Assembly (NCBI GenBank): GCA_021229015.1
Contig: CM037794.1
Location: 38,722,815-38,786,814 of the forward strand
Direction of reading: 5' to 3'
DNA: 64,000 bases
Source of the DNA: Solen grandis
Lineage: Eukaryota; Mollusca; Bivalvia; Adapedonta; Solenidae
Positions within the stretch are counted from its first letter, which is position 1. Every line of letters begins with the position of its first letter. The notes beneath the pieces were generated by a model that worked only from the letters and a program-made list of their open reading frames with translations, ran no database searches and had not been told where the DNA came from. Both the position numbers and the translations under genes were made by a program. Shown one piece after another: positions 58,401 through 64,000 of this stretch.

Positions 58401-61400
58401 CTAATTTTACTCCATACTGAGATCTACCATTTAACCATTACTACTTACATTCATCTGGCATGGAAAATGATCATAATGGATTAGATTTCTCAAGTATGCA
58501 TCAGAATTAAGTTTTTCTAAGACATTAACATTTGAGGGGTTCCTAAAGTTAAGTCAATAATAACTTTTCGCCAAATATCAGTGAAATTTATAAACAAACC
58601 ATTACAATGTCAATTTTAACAAAGAATTGTTACAAATGTTTACATGTCTCTAGACAACAACCATATCTGCTCATGCCATAACATGTACATAAACAACTAG
58701 TATCAACCTGGGGACACAGCAGCTCACAATCACAGGGGTTTGGCACGAAAGTGTGGGGGGGGGGCATAAAATCACTATATATAATACAAGGGATACAACT
58801 TCCGATTGATCTAAACCCATACCTTCATCAGGAAAAAGCCAACAACTCAGCCATTTATGAAGGTATCTTTGAATACTTTGCACCTATCGCAAGCGTATAC
58901 ATTTATGTAACCAAAAATCACCACTTTTTCACCCATGCGAACTCAAGTATTCAACAACGAAACCCGCAATGCGAAACTAACCCCTGTTTTCCAAAATCTC
59001 GACACGCGTTCGTACAGGGTCGCTCACTCGGTCTACCAGTGTAAACAAGCGTTTCTGCGACAAGACAATATAAACCGATGCAATTATTCCATAAAACATA
59101 TTGATTACTTACATCGGCATGCACAAACTTCCCTCGGTACAAAGGAAATTCAGCAGAAATCGCAAATTTCAACCGCTGGCCTACCTTCACTTCCATTTTA
59201 GCCTTTATGCAAATTACGTGACCAGTAATGCTACGCTGAATGCGATTGGTTTTAGAGGTAAACAAACAACTTCCTGGTTCCCGATCTGCCCGTTAACTCA
59301 TAGGCATAAAACGGAATAAAGCTATATTTCCGGTATTTACCGCACGTAATTTCCATAATGGCTAAATGGAAGTGAAAGTAGGTCAACGGTTGAAATTGAC
59401 GATTTCTACTGAATTTCTTTTGTGCCGAGGAAAGTTTCTGCATGCTGATGTGAGTAATTAATATGTTTTATGGAATCATTGTATCGGTTTACATTGTCTT
59501 GCCGCAGAAACGCTTGTTTACACTGGTAGACCGAGTGAGCGACCCTGTACGAACGCGTGTCGAGATTTTGGAAAACGGGGGTTAGTTTCGCATTGCGAGT
59601 TTCATTGTTGAATACCTGAGTTCGCATGGGTAAAAAAGTGGTGACTTTTGGTTACATAAATGTATACGCTTGCGATAGGTGCAAAGTATTCAAAGATACC
59701 TTCATAAATGGTTGAGTTGTTGGCTTTTTCCTGATGAAGGTATGGGTTTAGATCAATCGGAAGTTGTATCCCTTGTATTATATATAGTGATTTTATGCCC
59801 CCCCCCCCCCACTTTCGTGCCAAACCCCTGTGCTCACAATGTACAGTTAGGGGGTGGGGGAGGGGATAACGAGGGTAGGGGGAGGTGGGGAGATCACCAC
59901 ATTGTCACCATAGTAACCACAACAATGACTGCACACGTACCTAGCTGTTGTTGCTGGGTGGCCAGGGCATACTGTTGCTGGGTGAGGACTGCTATTGGCT
60001 GCTGACGTAGTTGCTGTGGAGACATGGAGAGTGGAGGTCAAATAAAACTGCTTATACACACACTGTGAAATCTCTTTAAACATGTTTATGTTATGCATGA
60101 TGCAATCTTTTAAAGATCCTTTTTACTTCTTCATTTGGGAAATTTTTTTTATACATTCCCCCTTTTAAATTCCAAACTCTCAAACCAAAAAGCTAATGTC
60201 TACCATTATGACCCTTTTTATTAAAATCTATTAAAAGATATAGCAGAAATATTCCCCAATAAAAATCGTTATTTCGATACTTTATGAATACATATCCTGA
60301 GCCCTTTGGCTCACCTGGAGACCACTTACTGGCTAGACCCCACCCTCCCAGGCCAATGCCCACCCTACCTGCTGATAATCCAGATTGTAACTGTTTGGAC
60401 TGTCCATGGACGGTACCTGGCCCAGCTGATTGTTGTAGTCAAACTGGCCAGGGTCAATACCCATGGGCTCATTAATGCCCAGCTGGGATGGATCCAGCTG
60501 GAAACCGGCCATTTGTTGGGGCATCAAGTTCTGCTGATCCAGAAAGTCCCCATCATTTTTGGCCATGTGGGGCTGTCGGTCCTCCCCAGTTGGGGAGTTC
60601 TGCCGGCTCCCTCGGCGCCTGCAAACATAATTATCATCAGAAGTGCAAACCTTCAGTACAAGGGAGATCAGTCTATATGCTCTCAGAAACTAATGTGCGA
60701 CCAAAATTTAATATTCTCAAATCAAAAGAGTTTTCCGCAATGTCATCTAAAAGATCATCTAAAAGACTTCCATTAGATTTTAAAATCTGTCTCCCAATCT
60801 TTATATCATAGAAGTCACACAGACAAATATATATTTAGAGTTAAAAGGAATTGAACACGTCCTTATCTTAACCCCCATCAACAAGATCCAATACTCTATT
60901 TTGCATACATCATTTATTCTTTTTATTCTCTAAAAACATTTTTTTTTTATTATCATAAATTTTATCCCCTTCCTTTCTAATAACAAAATCTAGTTCAGTT
61001 AACAAATGGTCATATCGACAACAGCACTCTACCCATAATCCTCCTTGATTCCGTTCTGCATGATTCCATTTGGCTGCATTCCATCCTGTATCTCCAGGGT
61101 GCCGTCTCCGTCTGCTTTGTCAAATGGCGAGGGAGTCTTGCTCTTCTTGTCAAGGTCACCTTGTTCTGGCTTCATCTTGTGCATCTGTTGTCATAGTAAC
61201 AGTCAGTGGTCATAACAAAACCATTAGCCTTTCAGAATCTATGCATAGTGTGACAATGAAAAGGTGAAGGCAAGACGCATTTTTGTTGGGTTTCAAGTAA
61301 TCCCCACCCTAGCTTTCTCCTCTCCTAGCCTGCCAATACAGAAGCTGGACTAAGACAGCGGTCCACTACACTGGGGGAAAACCCTTATTTTACCAGCTGT

Positions 61401-63910
61401 GCATGTATGTTAAGGGCATAGTGCAAAACTCTTGTAATTGCTGCTTTATTCATTATTATCACCAGCCTTACATCAAATCCTTTATTAACATTAACAATTA
61501 ATCTGACCTTCATCAATTTACTTTGACTGACAGTAGTGGTGCCAAAGTATACAGGGACACCACAGAAAGACGACACTGCGATAGTTTTAACCCTTTCCCT
61601 CATATAGACTTATTTTGAAGCACTCAATAGGTACCACATAAAGCCTGAGCTGCAGAAAACCACAGCTAAACCTTACCAAATTTAATTACAAAATCCTCAT
61701 TTCCAGACCACTGAGGAGCAGCAAACAACATAAAACCTGACTAACTCGCAGGCTGATCTGGTTTTATGTTCGCATAGGTCTTTTCATGGTTTCCTCTATG
61801 AGGCAAAGGGTTAAGCGGTATTTTTAGATGTATTAATCATGTCAACTTTTCCACATATTAACCGTTTATGATTCAAGAAATCCATATTTTTATCATTTGA
61901 ATTTCAATGTATATTCTTTTCATGCTTCTAGGCTTTGAACTTTATCTAGCAGTTTTACATTAAATGAAATACATTTGTACATGATTTTGACCAAGCAAAT
62001 TCAGGTATTTATAGACAGGCAAAATGTGCACTTTCTTTCCATAAATGTGATTAAATATGACCAATATAACACAATCTCATTTTCACAAGCCACCTTTAGA
62101 CTAGCGCAAATTTCCATGACCGAAATACCCTGTGTTATGTACTGGCAAATGTGATGTGATCTCTTCATAAAGCAATATATTGCTGTGCACTCTTAGCGTA
62201 CCATGACCCCTCAAAATTGACATTATCCAGCAAGGGTAGTGCCACAAACAAGATTTGCATACAAGACTGTCTTGTATTTATCTTTTTTTTTGTGCTATGC
62301 TGCAGGAAGAAGTGAGGTATGAGGAGCTACATTTCAAACATGCCTCACACATTAACCCTTTCCCTCATATAGATTCATTTTGAAGCACTCAATAGGTACC
62401 ACATAAAGCCTGATCTGCAGAAAACCACAGTTAAACCTTACCAAATTTATTTACAAAATCCTCATTTCCAGACCACTGAGGAGCAGCGAACAGCATAAAA
62501 CCTGATCAGCCTGCGAGTTACTTGCAGGCTGATCTGGTTTTATGCTGTTCACATAGGTCTTTTCATGGTTTCCTCTATGAGGGAAAGGGTTAACATGATC
62601 ATTGAACATCAACAGTAATGTTATCGATTTTCAGTTTTTGTATGGGTATTTCTTAATTGCTCACTAAATGGCTTTATTTGTCGTATCTGTTTGCAGGTAT
62701 AAAAATAACTGTCAATGAGCTAGATAAATGCATGGACCATCTGTTAAATATTGCAAAATGATATTAATTGCAATAGAAAATTGATGTTATGTTTTGAGTC
62801 CATCTTGAGAATACCATGTTGAAATTTTTTGTCTAGGAAATGCACCCAAAGTAAGAATTTCCGATTTTATATTCATTTTTCCTAATATAGAGAAATCAGA
62901 TTTGACCAAATAACCCTTGGCTTAGTTCAGTCCATAGAATCTTAATCCAGACACATGTGTCAATTACTGATAATTTACCGATTTTGAACTTTAGCCGTCC
63001 TGGAATAATTTTCCACATTCCCCCAGTCTTTCATGGGCCTGCTTTAGAACTATGATAATTACATAAATACTGAGGCAGTTACAGCAGATTTGCACCTAGT
63101 CCTCAGTTTGATTAACCCTTTCCCTCATAGAGGACACCATGAAAAGACCTATGCGAACAGCATAAAACCAGATCAAGTAACTCGCAGGCTGATCAGGTTT
63201 TATGCTGTTCGCAGCTCCTCAGTGGTCTGGAAATGAGAATTTAGTAATTAAATTTGGTAAGGTTTAACTGTGGTTTTCTGCAGATCAGGCTTTATGTGGT
63301 ACCTATTGAGTGTGTCAAAATGAGTCTATATGATGGAAAGGGTTAAGGTATTTTTGACCAAATTTACTCCAGAATAAGAGCAGGGTTTTCACTAGGATAA
63401 GGAAAACTAGAGTCCTAGACAAGGGATATGACACATGTTGGGAGTCCCCCTATGTCTAAATGAAGGCTGGTCTGCGGAAAATAAGGAGTCTTGAGACTCC
63501 CAATTAGAGGAGTAATGGAGAACCCTGGAGAGATGGGAAAAACAACAACAACAACAACAAAAAAAACCCCCAAAAAACCCCCATAAATATGGGCATTTTC
63601 AGTGTGTAATAGTACAGACTTTTTTGTTAAGAAATCCTAAGATCTCAATCTTACAGGATATTTGTACAACTTACGTAGGGGTTGTTCATCCCTGGCCGCA
63701 TGCCCATGGTTTTCCCGGCGACATTCGGCGAGCCACCCAGCACGTACTCGACCATGTTGACACCCAGGGCACCACTACCACCTTGCTCTGAACGAGACAC
63801 GAGGAAGTTAGTAGAGTCGAACCTTACTGGCGATGTTCCAGGAAAGCTGCCGGGCCGACGGTGGACCGACAGTGGGTAGTGTGCCGTGGTAGCTTGTGTA
63901 ACATTTGTGT
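34886..63910 (-). CDS. pum: Pumilio RNA-binding protein, 17 exons (C-terminal 924 codons)
   Basis: Sequence-specific mRNA-binding repressor of the PUF family. Seventeen exons were mapped by GT-AG sites and protein match; all phases agree and the joined coding length is 2777 nt. The N-terminal half carries Pumilio blocks ([56 protein letters not shown]) and long Gln/Pro-rich stretches. The C-terminal half is the PUF domain with eight repeats; the base-contact residues (SR-Q, NY-Q, CR-Q, NH-Q, CR-Q, NY-Q, SN-E, NY-Q) equal those of fly and human Pumilio, so the target should be UGUANAUA. First exons lie beyond the right edge. Introns contain most of the mobile DNA of this region. It is the only clearly intact host gene. 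Confidence 0.97.
35121..35855 (-). other. pum intron with SINE-derived sequence
   Basis: A tRNA-like head on the - strand near 35590-35640 (GTGGCCTAGTGGTTAATGTC) and a copy of the dispersed repeat at 35681-35830 (see the intron at 14534). Confidence 0.55.
35856..35939 (-). CDS. pum: pum exon, PUF repeat 7
   Basis: [20 protein letters not shown] and DEVCSMNDG. The contact residue Ser is formed across the splice junction (AG/T). Confidence 0.97.
35940..36399 (-). other. pum intron, nothing notable
   Basis: AT-rich, 460 bases, no repeat or motif recognised. Confidence 0.6.
36400..36647 (-). CDS. pum: pum exon, PUF repeats 5-7 (start)
   Basis: [17 protein letters not shown] (repeat 5), [15 protein letters not shown] (repeat 6) and the beginning of repeat 7, SQHKFA. 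Confidence 0.98.
37439..40926. mobile_element. hAT-like non-autonomous transposon (3488 bp)
   Basis: Perfect 30-bp terminal inverted repeats beginning CAGTGGTGCTAACGTATCAG (37439-37468 and 40897-40926), flanked on both sides by TATATATA (37431-37438, 40927-40934), consistent with an 8-bp target duplication. Both ends carry arrays of TACGAT/ATCGTA hexamers, as in subterminal repeats bound by hAT transposases. No transposase frame is found inside. Confidence 0.82.
41100..41960 (+). repeat. 150-bp tandem repeat, about 4.7 units
   Basis: Units begin GTTATCATTCTTGTGCACTG (near 41166, 41313, 41466, 41597 and 41753) and contain CCTCAAATACTTTTTGAGTT and AGGGCAATAACTCAGAAAAT. The array ends in a (GACGCC)/(GAC) microsatellite near 41870. 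Confidence 0.85.
42234..42371 (-). CDS. pum: pum exon, PUF repeat 4
   Basis: [20 protein letters not shown] then [20 protein letters not shown]. Exactly 46 codons, phase 0 at both ends. Confidence 0.98.
42829..43087 (-). CDS. pum: pum exon, PUF repeats 1-3
   Basis: [10 protein letters not shown] completes repeat 1, [15 protein letters not shown] is repeat 2 and [14 protein letters not shown] repeat 3. Confidence 0.98.
43418..43502 (-). repeat. Possible diverged tenth copy of the intronic stem element
   Basis: TACAAAGGGTGTC near 43471 with GCATCA upstream and TTAATC downstream in the right order; the hairpin is only half kept (CTGCAGAGCTA). Confidence 0.3.
43793..43886 (-). ncRNA. Structured intronic element, copy a
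   Basis: Closing stem GGATGAC/GTCATCC, hairpin CTAGC-AAA-GCTAG, invariant TCATACAAAGGGTGTCAG (+ strand), then AATCATTTG. Candidate structured RNA read from the - strand, sense to pum. Confidence 0.5.
44080..44172 (-). ncRNA. Structured intronic element, copy b
   Basis: Perfect 9-bp stem TGGGATGAC/GTCATCCCA with the same hairpin and core as copy a. Confidence 0.5.
44823..44914 (-). ncRNA. Structured intronic element, copy c
   Basis: Stem GGGACAAC/GTCGTCCC: the single non-Watson-Crick position is a G-U pair only if the - strand is the RNA. Confidence 0.5.
45417..45472 (-). ncRNA. Structured intronic element, copy d (truncated)
   Basis: Lacks the first stem strand and the CTAGC hairpin; it marks the junction of the 1.6-kb tandem duplication. 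Confidence 0.4.
45776..45868 (-). ncRNA. Structured intronic element, copy e
   Basis: Perfect stem TGGGATGAC/GTCATCCCA; duplicate of copy b. Confidence 0.5.
46514..46605 (-). ncRNA. Structured intronic element, copy f
   Basis: Perfect stem GGGACAAC/GTTGTCCC. It is the duplicate of copy c, in which the wobble pair has become a full pair (or the reverse). Confidence 0.5.
47304..47435 (-). CDS. pum: pum exon, start of PUF domain
   Basis: Encodes [20 protein letters not shown] and the start of PUF repeat 1, [12 protein letters not shown], with the contact residues Ser, Arg; the Gln lies in the next exon. Confidence 0.97.
48230..48362 (-). CDS. pum: pum exon
   Basis: Encodes [20 protein letters not shown] and [16 protein letters not shown], equal to [18 protein letters not shown] of vertebrate PUM. 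Confidence 0.93.
48450..48542 (-). ncRNA. Structured intronic element, copy g
   Basis: In a different intron. Stem TGGGACAAC/GTCATCCCA: two mismatches on the + strand become two G-U pairs on the - strand. Confidence 0.5.
49075..49224 (-). CDS. pum: pum exon
   Basis: Encodes [39 protein letters not shown]; matches SRRDSL..LTPIG and PGPVGMPL..GHSQTPPPSL of vertebrate PUM. RRDSL is a likely phosphorylation/14-3-3 type motif. Confidence 0.92.
49793..49951 (-). CDS. pum: pum exon
   Basis: Encodes [20 protein letters not shown] and a Ser/Gly/Asn-rich low-complexity part; phases agree with both neighbours. Confidence 0.85.
50365..50606 (+). mobile_element. piggyBac-like MITE, copy 1
   Basis: TTAA target duplication and terminal inverted repeat CCCTTTCCCTCATA. 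The centre is a long palindrome (CAGCATAAAACC ... GGTTTTATGCTG) around GCCTGCGAGTTACTCGCAGGC. Confidence 0.88.
50869..50960 (-). ncRNA. Structured intronic element, copy h (diverged)
   Basis: A third intron. Stem ATGTGAGGC/GCCTCACAT is perfect 9 bp yet unlike the other copies in sequence. Hairpin CTAGC-ATA-GCTAG and the 18-nt core are kept. Confidence 0.55.
51726..51812 (-). ncRNA. Structured intronic element, copy i (diverged)
   Basis: Same intron as copy h. Stem CATGGC/GCCATG, hairpin CTAGC-AGA-GCTAG and the 18-nt core are kept; the sequence between is largely changed. Confidence 0.55.
51886..52005 (-). CDS. pum: pum exon
   Basis: Encodes [20 protein letters not shown] and [16 protein letters not shown], aligned with the GPFRPLGTQQPQ..NNNLASSSF part of PUM. 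Confidence 0.88.
52540..52680 (-). CDS. pum: pum exon
   Basis: Encodes [20 protein letters not shown] and [14 protein letters not shown], matching LAPAAYYDQTGALV..VRLVAPAPVI of vertebrate PUM. Confidence 0.94.
52915..53156 (-). mobile_element. piggyBac-like MITE, copy 2
   Basis: Same element as copy 1, opposite orientation, with TTAA at both ends and an intact central palindrome. Confidence 0.88.
53282..53473 (-). CDS. pum: pum exon
   Basis: Encodes [20 protein letters not shown] and a Gln-rich tail, a hallmark block of Pumilio N-termini. Confidence 0.93.
53474..56846 (-). other. pum intron, mostly unremarkable
   Basis: AT-rich. Apart from the SINE-like copy at 55105-55300 and the 27-30 bp duplication at 56025-56082, nothing is recognised. 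No exon support in the expected protein gap. Confidence 0.6.
55105..55300 (+). repeat. Dispersed SINE-like repeat, third copy
   Basis: Shares AAACAAGTTCCCACAACTTG, TTGGACCAGTACTTTG and GTAGGTCATGA with 14601-14765 and 35681-35830. Confidence 0.65.
56847..56921 (-). CDS. pum: pum exon
   Basis: Encodes [20 protein letters not shown] and GIPLTG, matching NPYIISAAPPGTDPYTAGL of vertebrate PUM. Phases 1 in and 1 out agree. Confidence 0.88.
56922..58730 (-). other. pum intron part upstream of the foldback element
   Basis: Holds the 37-bp duplication (57104-57190), an inverted stretch with AAAACCTGATCAATCTGCAA / TTGCAGATTGATTTGG near 57592-57632 related to the MITE centre, and an A-run near 58015. 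No gene. Confidence 0.5.
57104..57190 (+). repeat. 37-bp tandem duplication
   Basis: ACCTTAATATAACGCTCAAA plus ATATAATTCAAATGCCTAA occurs twice in a row. A similar 27-30 bp duplication (TTTCTATCAAAGCACTTGAC) lies at 56025-56082. Confidence 0.85.
58731..59832. mobile_element. Foldback element with about 490-bp inverted arms and 8-bp TSD
   Basis: Arms 58731-59222 and 59343-59832 are inverted copies (ends CACAGGGGTTTGGCACGAAA), separated by about 120 bases. Both sides are flanked by the direct repeat CTCACAAT (58723-58730, 59833-59840), an 8-bp target duplication as made by hAT or P-type transposases. No transposase inside; the arms give matching open frames on both strands (for example [17 protein letters not shown]), which are a by-product of the inverted symmetry unless shown otherwise. 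Confidence 0.88.
59941..60013 (-). CDS. pum: pum exon, Gln-rich
   Basis: Short exon encoding [20 protein letters not shown] and QQQQL, equal to the LTAAQQQQYALAA part of vertebrate PUM. The 1.1-kb foldback element ends 100 bases downstream of it. Confidence 0.88.
60369..60618 (-). CDS. pum: pum exon
   Basis: Encodes [20 protein letters not shown], then FQLDPSQLG and [11 protein letters not shown], like the QFDYSG / LFDYNSQ part of vertebrate Pumilio. Ends DYQQ at gtaggg. Confidence 0.9.
61033..61184 (-). CDS. pum: pum exon
   Basis: Encodes acidic/Lys-rich [20 protein letters not shown] and QNGIKEDYG; donor gtagag. Phase 0 in, phase 2 out, fitting both neighbours. Confidence 0.85.
61587..61814 (+). 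mobile_element. piggyBac-like MITE, copy 3
   Basis: TTAA-flanked. The central palindrome has lost part of one arm (GACTAACTCGCAGGCTGATC). Confidence 0.86.
61815..62351 (-). other. pum intron, nothing notable
   Basis: AT-rich sequence between MITE copies 3 and 4 with no recognised feature. Confidence 0.6.
62352..62593 (+). mobile_element. piggyBac-like MITE, copy 4
   Basis: TTAA-flanked, full length, same orientation as copies 1 and 3. Confidence 0.88.
63112..63346 (-). mobile_element. piggyBac-like MITE, copy 5
   Basis: TTAA-flanked, orientation of copy 2. A short deletion removes part of one palindrome arm (CAGATCAAGTAACTCGCAGG). Confidence 0.86.
63675..63910 (-). CDS. pum: pum exon (first in window)
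   Basis: Acceptor cccaattttag, donor gtaagt. Encodes [29 protein letters not shown] and the conserved [10 protein letters not shown]. Confidence 0.85.
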
Positions 63911-64000
63911 CTAAAATTGGGCAAATTAAGGTACGTCAAGTCTTTGCTAAAGTAATCATCCAGAATATTATTCATATTACTCTCCATAAAAATTCAATCT

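Noticed and set aside
58751..59823. Matching protein-like frames in the two foldback arms as a gene pair
   Set aside because: Both arise from one sequence present in inverted copies; no domain, start context or exon support.

Overview
This is a eukaryotic nuclear window, most likely from a bivalve mollusc. The genes have GT-AG introns, the intergenic DNA is AT-rich and crowded with short dispersed repeats, and there is one large multi-exon animal gene (Pumilio). The bivalve call is an inference from the style of the repeats and cannot be proved without a search. Two scaffold gaps of exactly 100 N (18679-18778 and 33039-33138) split the window into three contig pieces.

Piece 1, left part (1 to about 12.6 kb), is the right-hand part of a Maverick/Polinton, a virus-like self-synthesising DNA transposon; its left end is outside the window. 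The + strand carries a protein-primed DNA polymerase B in six exons, a small membrane protein, an FtsK/A32-type packaging ATPase, a small basic core-like protein and a Lys/Pro-rich protein. The - strand carries, from the right end inward, an unknown 138-aa protein, a BIR-domain protein, a tandem PC4-type protein, a TATA-binding-protein (TBP) homologue, a second core-like protein, a chromodomain integrase, a penton-like protein, a conserved Polinton protein, the major capsid protein and an adenain-type protease. Replication, integration and virion genes are therefore all present. The outer - strand block adds transcription factors (TBP, PC4) and a possible apoptosis inhibitor (BIR), and three of these genes have TATA-like boxes about 50-60 nt before the chosen ATG. 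Five genes or exons have single frame breaks. The right end holds repeated CACGTGACCTCGTTTAAGGG blocks that are probably part of the terminal repeat.

Piece 1, right part (12.6-18.7 kb), holds a degenerate tandem repeat and then exons of a ZAP/PARP12-like gene: an RGG exon, a Lys-rich region with internal duplications, and four CCCH zinc fingers. No PARP domain is seen. Piece 2 (18.8-33.0 kb) starts with a decayed Jockey-superfamily LINE, followed by about 5 kb of homopolymer-rich, error-like sequence, then foldback repeats, SINEs and a palindromic 42-bp minisatellite.

Piece 3 (33.1-64.0 kb) is the 3' part of a Pumilio gene on the - strand: 17 exons with consistent splice phases, 924 codons before the stop, and all eight PUF repeats. 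Its introns are loaded with mobile DNA: a 3.5-kb hAT-like element nested in an older repeat, five piggyBac-like MITEs, a 1.1-kb foldback with an 8-bp target duplication, and a 1.6-kb tandem duplication. They also contain nine copies, all in one orientation, of a roughly 90-bp element with a co-varying closing stem and an invariant 18-nt core, which looks like an undescribed structured RNA.
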